DNA of 64,000 bases from Canna indica (lineage: Eukaryota > Streptophyta > Magnoliopsida > Zingiberales > Cannaceae): positions 40,690,001 to 40,754,000 of the forward strand of contig CP136895.1 of NCBI GenBank assembly GCA_034359265.1, read 5' to 3'. The notes beneath the pieces were generated by a model that saw only the letters and a list, made by a program, of their open reading frames with translations, had not been told where the DNA came from and made no database searches. A program made the position numbers and the translations under genes. Shown here piece after piece: positions 47,960 through 58,357 of this stretch. Numbering within the stretch: position 1 is the stretch's first letter; every line of letters begins with the position of its first letter.

Positions 47960-49265
47960 CCTACAAAAGAACAAGAAACTTTTGGTATCCAAATGGCTTT
48001 GGGTCCTTGGGGGTTAGATGGCCTAGGAATCCAAACTGTCCTTGCTACACTTGGATTTTTTCTTGAAAACACAATCATTAATGGCATGGCCAAAAATACC
48101 ACAACAGAAACAATGTCCATTAAATTTATTTTTATTTATACTATGGGCATGGGATCTGCATTGAAATGCTTAACATGTGAATTATGATGAATATGAGCAT
48201 TCTTAGGAAAAGCATTTTTGTTTTGGGGTTTCCTAAATGGATCATTTTGATTTCTAGAACTTTTAAGAGATGAAGCATTAATCTTCCTATTCAAAATCAA
48301 CATCTTATTTTTTAAATCATTCATAAATTTATGCAATGCATGCAATTGAGTTTTTAACAAGCTATTTTCTTTTTTCAAAGTGTCATTTTTGTTTTTCAAA
48401 TCCTTAGTGTCAGTGTCTAAGATATCATGACATGAATTAGTGACATTAATTTTTAGTTTCTCATTTTCTAGTTTTATTTCATGTAAATGAGAACTAAGTG
48501 TCAAATTTTCTTCTTTTAATTTTTTATTTTCTTTATCCTTTTTAACGATCAAGACATACATAATTTTACATTCGTCTAATAATTCATCATAAAGAAGATC
48601 CAAGGAACTAGATGAATTAGATCTATGATTATGATTATCATGGCTAGAAGAATAACATACCTCCTCATCGACATTCATGATGTTAGCTTCGTGATCATGG
48701 TGTGAGGATGCTTCAATTGATACATGTGAGTGAGTGGAAGCATTTGACCTCTGTTTTGCCTTGTTCTACATACTAGGGCAATTATTCTTCACGTGCCCTT
48801 TCTCATTGCATAGGTGACATATCACTTTTCTCTTCCGACTCTATGTACTTCTTTGGCTAGATACACTATTAGCTTCAAGAACTTTATTAGATATAGGAGT
48901 ATGACAATTGTCATCGTCTCCTTCATTTAGGGTAACATGTTCTTCAGTTTTAGCATAATCATAAAGTATGTTCAATGTAGCCCAAATATCATATGCCGAA
49001 GTACAATGCATGACTTTTTCAAAAATGTTATTTTCCAAAAAACAATATATGCAATTTGTTGCCTTAGCATTTAACTCAAACCTATTAATTTTGTCTTGGG
49101 TCCATGCATCCATATTTTCCTTGGTTCTATGTATTTTGACTTTACCATGTTAAACACACCTATACCTTTAGTCTTTAAGAATATATGCATTCTTCTTTTC
49201 CAAAGACCAAAGTTATACTCATCAAACCTAGGTGGTACAGGCGCTACCAACTCTAGTGCCATTTT
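47960..49265 (-). pseudogene. gag of M3 (UBN2, two zinc knuckles, coiled coil)
   Basis: Starts at 49265 (MALELVAPVPPRFDEYNFG). A frameshift near 49105 leads to FELNAKATNCIYCFLENNIF and YDIWATLNILYDYAKTEE, the UBN2 core. After a stop near 48841 comes the first knuckle CHLCNEKGHVKNNC, then a Ser/His-rich acidic part, then a coiled coil (ENEKLKINV...LKTQLHALHKFMNDLKN, 48300-48500). A further shift leads to the second knuckle CFCCGIFGHAINDC (about 48075-48118). It is collinear with the gags of M1 and M2. Stops and frameshifts make it inactive. Confidence 0.85.
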
Positions 49266-49313
49266 TCGGATCAAGACAAGATGTAGAGGAGACGGTGAAA
49301 TCTCAATCTACGA

Positions 49314-49328
49314 TCTGCTCTTATACCA
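49314..49328 (-). promoter_or_regulatory. Primer-binding site of M3
   Basis: The minus strand reads TGGTATAAGAGCAGA two bases from the 5' LTR end (49331). One mismatch to the initiator Met-tRNA core. Confidence 0.8.
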
Positions 49329-49420
49329 AATGTTGGTGAAATGGCAATACTATATGGGGGGTGAATAGTGTGTTAACTAAATCTTGTCACTAAATTCGAT
49401 TTATCGATTTTAATGGTTTT

Positions 49421-50145
49421 TGTTGGCTTAAGGTTTTCTACCTTGGTCTTAATATCAGTTTTGATGAAAACAAATATGGAACTAATGTTTCATTGAGAAA
49501 TATTTTCAGGTTCCAAGTCAGTTAGTACTCGACGTCCCCGATCGGAAAAATCAAAGAAATCGGAGAAATCGGCAATGACGCTCGTCGACACTCGGGATTC
49601 TTCGGGAAGTTAGAGTTTAGGTTTAGGATGTCTAGATAATTTGTAAATCCTCATGATGATGCAAAGAATCCAAAATACCAAACCCGAACCCCAAAACATG
49701 GAGAACCAAAAAATTAAAAAATGGCCCTGAAATTCACTAAGCCTAGGGAGCTCCTTGGAGAGCTATATGACCTAAACATTTACTTGGCACCAAAAGTGTC
49801 AGTAATTGTTCCTTCGGTAAAAACTAGATAACGAGATATTTTTAAGGATTTTTTGGGAAAGAAAATGAAAATTATGGAATTTCTCAAGAAATGAGGTATG
49901 AGTTTCATTTCGGCAAGGACGCTCGTTGATGCTCGAGATTCTTTGGGAAGTTAGAGTTTAGGTCTAGGGTGTCTAGCATGTGTTGTAAATTCTCATCATG
50001 ATGCATAAGAACCCAAAAACCAAACCCGAACCCCAAATCATGAAAAATCGAAAAATCGAAAACGGCCCTAAAATTCACTAAGCCTAGGGAGCTCCTTGGA
50101 GGGCTATATAACCTAGAAATTTTCTTAGCACCAAAAATATCGATT
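49421..50145 (+). mobile_element. Deleted plus-strand SIRE-like fragment E5
   Basis: It begins TGTTGGCTTAAGG inside the M3 5' LTR stub. About 430 bp match the LTR start, then the sequence jumps near 49851 to the 3' non-coding region at the same point as E3. A second jump at about 49912 leads into LTR sequence again (to about 50140). Beyond that the Tat integrase begins, so the right end is lost. Confidence 0.8.
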
Positions 50146-52697
50146 GCTACGACCAAGAATTTAAATTGCCTTGGTGCCTAGGGGGAATGGGCTGAGGAGG
50201 TCTATGCCCCATTTTTGGAATGGCTAATTGGTGCCCAAGCTGTGCAGCGATTCAAGGTGCAGTTGAGAGACTTTAGAGAATCTTTGGCAATTTTCACATT
50301 TTTTTACGTAGAGGCTACAGTCTACTTTCATGCTTGGCCAAAAGTAGCCGACCCATAGGATTTTGGCCGCCAAGGATCTTCCTCCGATGTGGTTGCCACA
50401 GATGTCGTCGTGGACTTCCTCCATTATGGTGGCTATCCGAGGTTGGGTGACACACTTGAAGAGCGGTCGGGAGTAACCTCTCTTGTAGAGCTGGTTATCA
50501 AAGAGTGTATAATAGTTTGTTATCTTTTAAATTAACCTGGTTGGAAATGTGTTCTGAAATCTTGCCTCGTATGAGGTAATTAGTGTAGGGAGTTCTCCAA
50601 TCTGTGCCTTGTTCAACTGCTTGGACTTCGGCCGAGGTCTCGGCCGATTAGATGCTTGGATGTCCGAGGACTACTAAATGACTGACCTATTTTTTTGAGG
50701 ATTTTTGGTACTAGCAAGTTTAGATAGCAACTCGGCTCTGATATTTTCTTCCCGAGGTATGTGCTGAATCACTCAACTATCGAAGTTAGTGATCAAAGAA
50801 AGTACTTGTGAGAGATACCTTTCAAGGGAGGGGTCCCTGCCTTGGCAAGTGTTGTTGACCTATCCTACGACAAGTTGTGCGTCACTTTTCACGATTATGT
50901 TTCGAGCTTTCACTTCCTGAGCGAGTTTTAAATCGACGATTAGAGCTTCATACTCTATGTGGTTGTTGCTGGCTTTGAACTAAAATTGAAGGGACTGTTC
51001 TAAGGCGATTAGCTAGCCATTTCCCAGAATGATGTCTGTCTCGCTTCTTTTTTCGTTGAAGGTGTCATCTACAAATAGTGTCTAAGTTTTCACCTGTTTG
51101 GGACTATATTCCTGGTCGATAAATTCGGTGACAAAGTCGGCCAAAGCTTAGACTTTTATGGGACCCCTGTGTTGGTATTCAATGCTAAACTCTGAGAGTT
51201 CTACGGACCAGGATAACATTCGTCCTGTGAGTTCGGGTTTAGCTAGTACCTACCTAATCGGTTGCTCGGTACGCACCTGAATGTGATGGCTCTAGAAATA
51301 CGGCCTTAGTCTCCGGGCCAATACGACCATGGTGAAAGCGAGCTTTTCAAGCCTCTAGTTTGTGATTTCTGGTCCTTGGAAAACCTTGCTAATGAAGTAG
51401 ATCGTTTTTAATCCTTTTCTTATTCTCAGATCACGATCGAGCTAAGGGCGCTCTTTATGACTGTGAGGTAGAAAAAAAGGGTTTCTCCATGTTGTGGTTT
51501 ATCCAAAACTGGTGGGCTAGCAAGAGAGTGTTTCAACTCTGCGAAAGTTTGTTCGCATTTTTTATCCCAATGGAAATAATACTTCTTCCTTAAAATCTTA
51601 AAGAAGGGGGCAGCGCGGTCAGCCGACGTGGAGGGGAATCTGGACAATGCAGCCATCCTCCCCGTAAGCTGTAGTGCCTCTTTGATGTTGCGCGGGCTTC
51701 GCATCTCTTGAATGGCCTAACATTTCTCTAGATTGGCTTCTATCCCTCGATATGTTAGCATGAAGCCGAGGAACTTGCCATCGTGCACTGCGAAGGCGCA
51801 CTTTTCCGGGTTTAATCTCATGCTGTAGCATTTGAGCTGCTGGAGATCTCGATAAGATCACTGCAATGATCTTTGGTGATTGGTGTTTTAGCTACCATGT
51901 CATCAACATATACTTCCTTGTTGCAACCAATTTGCTTCTCAAAGACTTTGTTCAATAATCATTGGTACGTGGCTCCTGCATTTTTAAGCCCGAAGGGTAT
52001 TACTCTGTAGCAAAAGTTTGCATGCTCGATGATGAAAGCCATTTTTCTTCATCCTCAGGGTGCATTCGGATTTGATTGTAGCCTGAATAGGCATCCATGA
52101 AACTCAGATATTGGTATCCTGAGGAGTCGTCGACAAGTTTGTCAATGCTCGACAATGGGTAAGAATCCTTTGGGCAGGCTTTGTTGAGGTCGGTGAAGTT
52201 GACAAACATCCGTCATTTTCTTGAGTGCTTTTTAACCATCACAACATTCACGAGTCACATCGGAAATCAAATTTCTATGATGAATTTTGCCTTTAGCAAC
52301 TTTCCAGTCTCCTCAAGTGATGCTCGTTGTCGCTTGATTCTGAACTTTGACACGAGGGTCGATGGCCAGCCTCTGGCAGATGACTTTGGCGTCCATGCAA
52401 AGAGGTCAGCGTTGTTTTTGAGTAGGGTGCTGAGTTGAGCTTTGAACTCATTGGGGAGGTGTACTCCCACATAGGTTACCTGCTCGGGGAATATCGCAAT
52501 TTGCACAGATTCCAAATCGTCAGTGGGCTGGGGCCGCTCTAGGATGTCTCCCCTGGGATCCAAGTTTGAGATTCGTGGTTGGAGTTCAGTCGGCTTGAGC
52601 TTCAGACATTCGTTGTAGTACACACGTCCCTCCCTCTAGTCTGTATGGATTACTCCTACCTCTGTCTCCGAGATAGTGAATTGGATGTCGATGGCTC
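50146..52697 (-). pseudogene. pol of a Tat-lineage Ty3/gypsy retrotransposon (RT, RNase H, integrase start)
   Basis: Reading leftward on the minus strand: linker with RPQPTDDLESVQIAIFPEQV and LFAWTPKS (52350-52560); reverse transcriptase with NFTDLNKACPKDSYPL, SFMDAYSGYNQIRMHPED (52040-52200) and YVDDMVAKT, the catalytic motif (about 51900); the segment NIKEALQLTGRMAALSRF to LASPPVLDKPQHGETLFFYL (51430-51700); an RNase H-like stretch (50800-51120); the integrase zinc-binding part VHDDICGNHIGGRSLAAKIL with KKCENCQRF (50290-50430); and the start of the core (KWGIDLLSPFP). Many stops and frameshifts. Integrase is cut at 50146 by E5. Confidence 0.9.
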
Positions 52698-52950
52698 TGT
52701 TGGCGTGTAGGCCTGGAGGACCGAGTCACATTCGAACACCGAGGGCGCTCGGGTCTGCTACGGTATAAGGTGAAGGTGCGCCCTTCCCTCACACCAATTG
52801 GTTTGTGGGTCATTGGTTAGCGTCGGAGTCCTGGGAGCTGGTATCAGAGCCTGGGTCTCGGGTTTGAGTCTCGGCTGGCGATTACTGACGGGGAGATTGT
52901 TGGCGTGTAGGCCTGGCGGGCCGAGTCACACTCGAACGCCGAGGGCGCTG
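52698..52950 (+). mobile_element. TRIM/SMART-like miniature LTR retrotransposon
   Basis: It begins TGTTGGCGTGTAGGCCTGG (52698), has a perfect primer site TGGTATCAGAGCC at 52839-52851, a purine tract GGGGAGAT at 52890-52897, and a second LTR start at 52898 that repeats the first for 53 bp. The whole unit is only about 0.25 kb and encodes nothing. LTR1 is about 140 bp and LTR2 is truncated. GGCTC occurs on both sides (52693-52697, 52951-52955), but the two sides belong to different host elements, so this duplication may be fortuitous. Confidence 0.75.
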
Positions 52951-53477
52951 GGCTCCCAAGATTTTGGAAGGGAATGGAGGAGCTTCCTTACCTTCTCATC
53001 TTCCCTTATTTCTCTGCCAAGGTTAGCTAAGCCATTTGTAATATTTTGAAATCTAGCATGCATGGCATCAATGGATTCATGTGATAACATCTTAAATATT
53101 TCATTGTCATGCATGAGTAAATTTATTTTGGATTTCTTTACTTGTGAAGTCCCTTCATGTGTGGTCTCTAGGACCTTCCATAATTCATATGCAAACTTAC
53201 AAGTAGAAATCCTATTGAATTCATTAATTGATAGGCCGCAATATAATGCATTGACGGCCTTTGCATTTGCATTGAAGAGTCTAATCTCTTCTTGGTCCCA
53301 TTTATCCATATCCTTATCGGGTTGCTTATACTCTACTAAAATCATCCTCCATACATCCACGCCTAGAGATTGTAGGAAGCCATTCATGCGAATCTTCCAG
53401 TAGGCATAGTTGTTTCCATCGAATAGTGGTGGAGTATGATTAGAGGACCCTTGAGCTAATTGGATTTCACTAGACAT
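52951..53477 (-). pseudogene. Copia (SIRE-like) gag fragment, UBN2 domain intact
   Basis: Open from Met at 53477 for about 175 codons. It starts MSSEIQLAQGSSNHTPPLFD, with NYAYWKIRMNGFLQSL and WRMILVEYKQP (DUF4219-like), NANAKAVNALYCGLS, then UBN2 features YELWKVLETTHEGTSQVKKS, LLMHDNEIFKM and LLHSLPKSWEP. After WEP the TRIM-like element cuts it. It is better preserved than M1-M3 gag and belongs to a different, probably younger, subfamily. Confidence 0.9.
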
Positions 53478-53517
53478 CTTAATTTTTAGGGAAGATGGTT
53501 AAATCTTGACCTATGAC

Positions 53518-53532
53518 CTTGCTCTGATACCA
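53518..53532 (-). promoter_or_regulatory. Primer-binding site of the Copia fragment
   Basis: The minus strand reads TGGTATCAGAGCAAG two bases from an LTR end at 53535. Confidence 0.9.
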
Positions 53533-53534
53533 AT

Positions 53535-53689
53535 TGTTGTGTGAAACCCGACACTAGAAGGGGGGTTAAATAGTGTATGTCCCCTTTTTTGTATATTTTT
53601 CTTTTTACTCAATTTCAGCTTAACTTAAGTGCAAGTATTTCTTAACAGTAGATGTGATCAAATATTAATGACAATGATAGGCAAATATC
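53535..53689 (-). mobile_element. 5' LTR stub of the Copia fragment
   Basis: Starts TGTTGTGTGAAACCCGACAC on the plus strand, equivalent to an LTR ending GGGTTTCACACAACA. The right border is unclear because of a local duplication (see 53632-53820). Confidence 0.6.
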
Positions 53690-53820
53690 GACCCTGAAGG
53701 GAGGGTGGAGAACCATAGTAGTGTGACTTCTTAATAGTGTTTCTTAAGTGCAAGTGTTTATTAACAGTAGGTATAAATTGACCCTGACGGGAGGGTGGAG
53801 AACCATAGTAGTGTGGCTTT
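53632..53820. repeat. Local duplication containing a piece of Tat gag
   Basis: The block from TTAAGTGCAAGTATTTCTTA to AACCATAGTAGTGTGAC (about 53632-53733) recurs at about 53743-53820, with a gap in the second copy. Each copy ends in the Tat gag segment that codes for LLWFSTLPSG on the minus strand. Confidence 0.7.
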
Positions 53821-54350
53821 CTCTAGAGAAGTGGGGAAAGCTCGACAAAGGATGGAGTCAGTTGTGCTATTGAGGAGCATCATCGACCTAAACATTGTTA
53901 GTTAGGTGGTCGGATCACCCGTGCTGTCATAAGGCTGAAGAGTGGTCGGTAGTTTAAAGTTGTCGGGGTGATGAACTGCTATAATATTCTTCGTGACCTT
54001 GGTTCTTTCCTCTTCTCCCTGATGGTGTGTATAGGAGACTGCATCTCGGAAAGTGAACGTTGGCCTCCCAGCTCTTTCGAGGTGGCTATCTTCATCATGT
54101 TCCGAGCAATGATGCTCGGTCAGGTGCTGCTCCCTAGGTTGTTTCAAGCATCGACATGGGCTTTTAACCTTTGGTTCTGCGCTTGGGGGTCTCAATCATG
54201 TGTCATTCCTTGTCGTTTTGATGGTGTTGGGTTGGCAAGTACCGGAGCGTCATTCCTCGTCGTGTTAGCATCTCCAAGTAGTGGGGTAACGTTGCTGCTA
54301 GGTTTTTGCCTATGTGAAGTAGCGTTCGCCTAACTCCGGGTACCTACCAT
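53690..54350 (-). pseudogene. gag start of the Tat-lineage gypsy element
   Basis: The start codon is at 54348-54350 (MVGTRS, a common Tat gag beginning), followed by stops. FKLPTTLQPYDSTGDPTT lies at about 53900-53955. CRAFPTSLEKATLLWFSTLP, the retrotransposon gag core, lies at about 53780-53845. The rest of gag is replaced by the Copia fragment, so gag and pol of this element are separated by that insertion. Confidence 0.8.
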
Positions 54351-54394
54351 GATAGAGTATGTAAGTTTTACTCGGTCCCGTGGTGGCCGCCAAA

Positions 54395-54824
54395 TGTTCT
54401 TGCTTGAAGTTGAGGTGATGCAACTTTGGAGGGGGGAACCTGCAAAGACACTACGACGCTCAAGTAAGAAGTAATTCCAAGTGGTGGTATGGAATTGAGA
54501 TCGAGAGTATACCTTATATGCATCGTGTTTGTTTATAGTGCAGGATAGGGATGTCTTATGGCAATGATGTCTCACTAAATCTGACAAAGATATGCTCGGA
54601 ATGGGTCGAAGTTTATCCCGAAGACGTTGGGCTCATTACTGTCAAATCTCTAGTAATAATTGAAGGATGTGGGTGTCCTTGTATGACCGGATGGAGCCCC
54701 TAGGCTAAGTGATGTTTGGCTTGACTCGAGTATGGTTCATGCGTGTGGACGCTTCTAGGCTTGATTCAGTCGAGCCCAAAGTGCTAGTCTAGTCCAGAAA
54801 CTAACTTCCAAAAGGCATCCTTCA
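54395..54824 (-). mobile_element. 5' LTR of the Tat-lineage element (approx. 430 bp)
   Basis: The minus-strand LTR end CAAGAACA is followed by TTTGGCGGCCACCACGG, which resembles the primer region of Tat elements. The outer border near 54824 (minus strand TGAAGGATGCC) is inferred from length and TG only. Confidence 0.55.
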
Positions 54825-55740
54825 TATTAGAGGCGTCAATGGGCTGAGCTAATCAATGGGTGGCCCTAGACCCAGCCCGATCTGGGTCAGGCTTGGCCTA
54901 ATCTGACCTCTTATTTTAGTTAGGTCAGGCACTTCTTTTAGGGCATGTGGGTCATGCCCGTCCCAATTCGTCTTTAGGTCGTGCTTAGGGCTGTCAACAT
55001 TTCGAGTTAGACCGAACCAAACTGAAAAATCGAACCGAATTATTCAGTTCGGTTCGATTTGGACACTGCTCGGTTTGGTTCTTGACCCGAACCGAACCCG
55101 AACATTGGTATTTGGTTCGGATTCGGTTCCCGGATTCCGGGAACCGACCCAAACCGAAAACCAAACTAGTTTAAAAATATATATTTTTTAATTTTTAACT
55201 TAATAGTTAATACACCCAAACCCGATATTTCACTCGAACCCGGTTAATTTTTTTTTCATGTATCTTCGTGTAAATGAAATTTTGGTTTTTTCGGGTAGGG
55301 AACCGAACCGAACCGAATTATTTCGGTTCGGGTTTATTCAGTTTTTGGGTAATTCGGTTCGGGTTCGGGTTGGGTATTCAAATATAAAAAAATTCGGTTT
55401 TGGGTAATTCGGTTCGATTCAGGTTGGGTTGAACCAAATGGACATGCCTAGTCGTGCTTGGCCCGACCTGCATGTCAAGCCCGAGCCCGAACATGGTCTG
55501 TTTTTTTTATTTTTTAATAATTAGTTAGTAATTTATTTTTTTAAAATACTTAAATAAATATTTAATTCAATATTTTTATTTTTAATTATTTTTATTATTT
55601 ATTTAATAATATTTTAGATTTTTTAATTAATTATTTAATTGTCCAAAATTACTTTTTATTTTTAAATTTTATTTTTATATATTTTCGAGAAGGCCCGAGC
55701 TCTGTCGGAACCTGACCTAAGCTTGAGCAAGGCATGTATT
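54825..55740. repeat. Degenerate GGCCCGACC-rich repeat, split by a hAT MITE
   Basis: Segments at 54840-54985 and 55451-55740 share inverted words such as TGGCCTAATCTGACC and CAAGCCCGAGCCCG around an AT-rich centre, as in old palindromic MITEs. No clear termini remain. Confidence 0.45.
54986..55450 (+). mobile_element. hAT-type MITE (465 bp) with 8-bp duplication GTCGTGCT
   Basis: Termini are TAGGGCTGTC and GACATGCCTA, inverted with mismatches. GTCGTGCT is present at 54978-54985 and 55451-55458, the 8-bp size typical of hAT. The interior is full of GGTTCGGTTCGG and its complement, making an extended palindrome. No transposase. Orientation arbitrary. Confidence 0.9.
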
Positions 55741-58190
55741 ACATCATCATTATATTGCTCAATCTGGTTTCTTGATTACTGACTTAATCAAATGACATTG
55801 ATACACATATCAATTCATTTGAGCACGACTATGCATTTCCTCAATCACACTCATCAAGGGGTTTAGAGATATCTCTCTCATATATGAGAGAGATAAATTC
55901 CTTCACAACTACACAAATTCCTCTGCATTCGGAGAGAATGCTCAAAATGTTTCATTTGACAAAGAAATCTGGCTCAAAAATTGGGTCAGCGCAGGAGATG
56001 CACCCGCCAGCGTATGTGCGCGGACGCTGTCGCCGCCGTGTGCTCCGCACAAGAGTGCAGAGAGACGCGTTCTCTTGCGGACGCGTGCCTGCCCACGTGG
56101 TTCACACACAAGCACAGATCTTGGCAACGATCTAACTGATGGTGGGTTCAACCCACTCGCTTGTCCCGATTGGGCCGAGTTGAGTCCAATGAGTAAATCT
56201 TTGCGGCAGGCGCATATGATGGCAACGAATGGTGGGCCCACTTGCTTGGCCCTCATGGGACGGGCCAAGCCTAGAGCAGCAGTTTCCCTTTTTTTACTTT
56301 GGATTCAAGCATAACTTGATTAAATAAATTTCATTTTGGATTCGATTCGAACTCAATTTAATCAAAACCTATCAGATATTAATATGCTATATAATTATTT
56401 AATCTTCTAATTTGAGCTTACTCATATTTGGGTTCACTGCGACCCAATTGATTGACTAGCTTGGAGCTTCCACATAGGTCAACGCGTCAAACCATCTATT
56501 AACAATTCAATTTTGATTTTACTATTGACTTTTATTTTTTTTTAAAAAGTTAAAAGAATACAAAAAAATATCAATACAGAACCAACTTTACCTTATTTGT
56601 ATTTTGATTTAAAAAAGAATTTAAAAAGTGAAAAAGAATCCAAAATTCTAAAGAAATGAAAAGAATATTCCTAAATTTTTTTTGTTTACTTGGTAAATTT
56701 TTTTATTAAACTAAAATTTCAAAAACTAGACTATCTAGTTAGATTTTTTTAAAAGAATAACTAATCCAATCTGATTCCACTCTGCCCCAAATATAGTAAA
56801 TAATGTCATTATTAATTTCTAGAAATCTGAATAATTTTAATGGATCTAGTATACGAGTGCTGAAATATTTATATTCAGAATCTAAAATTCACACTACTCA
56901 TTTTACCTTTTATGCAAATGTCTACGGTACTAAAGACTTTGGACTAAAAATTTAAAATATAAAAAAAATTAATTTTGATTTATGAAATATATTTTTATAA
57001 TAAAAAAGACGCTAAGGATCTAAGAGAATATTTTGAACCAAAAATCTATAACGTATATATATAGACTTTTGTCCAAAGTCTATAAAAATAAATTAAAATT
57101 AAAATAATAAAATATTTTGATCCAAAATATTTTTTTAAATCCTAGTACATCGTTTATATCATAAAAAATATTTCATGAATTAAAATTAAAGATTTTTGTC
57201 CATAGCAAATAAAATTAAAGATAGTGAATTATTTTGGTTCAAAATATATTTTTAAACCATAGCATATGTTTTATATGATAAAAAATATATTTTATGAATT
57301 AAAATTAATTTTTATGAAATTATAAAGCTATTATAGACATTGGGCATATTACATAATATTTCGTTATTTTTAATTTAAATTTAATTTTATAGACTTTAGG
57401 TAAAATTATCTAATGTATTAAAAATTTTTGATTCAAAATATTTTTTTAAGACCCCTAGCGCCTCTTTATATTATAAAATATATATTTCATAAATTAAAAT
57501 TAAATTTTTATTTTAGATTTTCGACAAAAGTCTATAATACTTTATAAATTTTAAATGGGTGAAATGGGTATTATGAATTTAAATTTCAGATATAATATTT
57601 TAAGCACTATCCGAAAATTTCTATTAAAATTTTTTAGTATCCGAAAATTCCCCTAAATTTATGTCCAAAAGTAAAATTTATCAAACTCATAACAGTTTTA
57701 TGATTTATTGTCAAAATTATAAAGGAAAATAAAATTTCTAAAATCAAAATTATTTTCCCTTCAAAGTTTAACTTTTTTAATTGGAATTTATGTTTTTTCA
57801 TTCTTATTTTTTTTTTCAAATTTTGTAGTCTTGAAGTTTCATAAAAGAAAAATCAAATAAATTTTCATATGCCACGCTTTCGTAAAGATCTGTCAAAATA
57901 TTTTTGATAAAAATAATTATGAATTTTTTGATGATTTTAAACTTTTACTTATAATTTTGATAGTAAATCATAAAATTATTAACTAGAATAAGTGGAAGGT
58001 CAATCGAATTTTGGTAAGAAAATATCAGGTGATTCACTTGCCATTTTATAAATTTACCTTTAGATCGATAAAATATAAAAATTCTAAACAAAAATCCACC
58101 TAAAAAATGTTCTATTACTTAAAAAGCCCCAAAACAAAGAAAATAAAAAGAAAATATTAATTAGATTCTGTTGGTCTTATTAAATTAGAA
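55741..58190. other. AT-rich intergenic region upstream of the LARP1-type gene
   Basis: 55741-56330 has a 30-bp palindrome (55865-55896, ATATCTCTCTCATATATGAG core) and a GC-richer part with overlapping frames on both strands but no family. It may be an old LTR. 56930-57560 has three direct copies of a ~75-bp AT-rich block (about 57112, 57231, 57426: CAAAATAT-run ... CATAAATTAAAATTAAA) and one inverted copy near 56973. 57560-58190 shows nothing that I can identify. The proximal promoter of the gene lies at its right end. Confidence 0.5.
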
Positions 58191-58193
58191 TCC

Positions 58194-58202
58194 CTATATA
58201 AG
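58194..58202 (+). promoter_or_regulatory. TATA box of the LARP1-type gene
   Basis: CTATATAAG lies 156-164 bases before the start codon. Transcription from about 58225-58235 would give a 5' UTR of about 125 bases, pyrimidine-rich around 58266-58320. Confidence 0.6.
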
Positions 58203-58357
58203 AAAGATATCTCAAGTAAACAAAGAGAAGAGTAGGAGATGCGCATTGGACTGCGTGAAAGAGAGAATCCCTTCTTCCTCTCTCTCTCTCGCTCGCTTCC
58301 TTCCTCCTCTCCTCGTCCTCAATTCGATCCTCCTTCCCATCGCAACCTTAGTTATCT

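Larger units (their letters stand above)
43240..49420 (-). mobile_element. Third gag-only SIRE-like element M3, truncated, with two nested solo LTRs
   Basis: From right to left on the minus strand: 5' LTR stub (49331-49420), primer site (49314-49328), gag (about 47960-49265), the conserved post-gag block (47592-47702), and a diverged non-coding region to about 43240 that is broken by solo LTRs at 46791-47512 and 43574-46290. No pol domain is readable. The left border is approximate. Confidence 0.7.

Noticed and set aside
55884..56314. Overlapping open frames on both strands upstream of LARP1
   Set aside because: No recognisable domain and equal coding potential on both strands suggest chance in a GC-richer patch.
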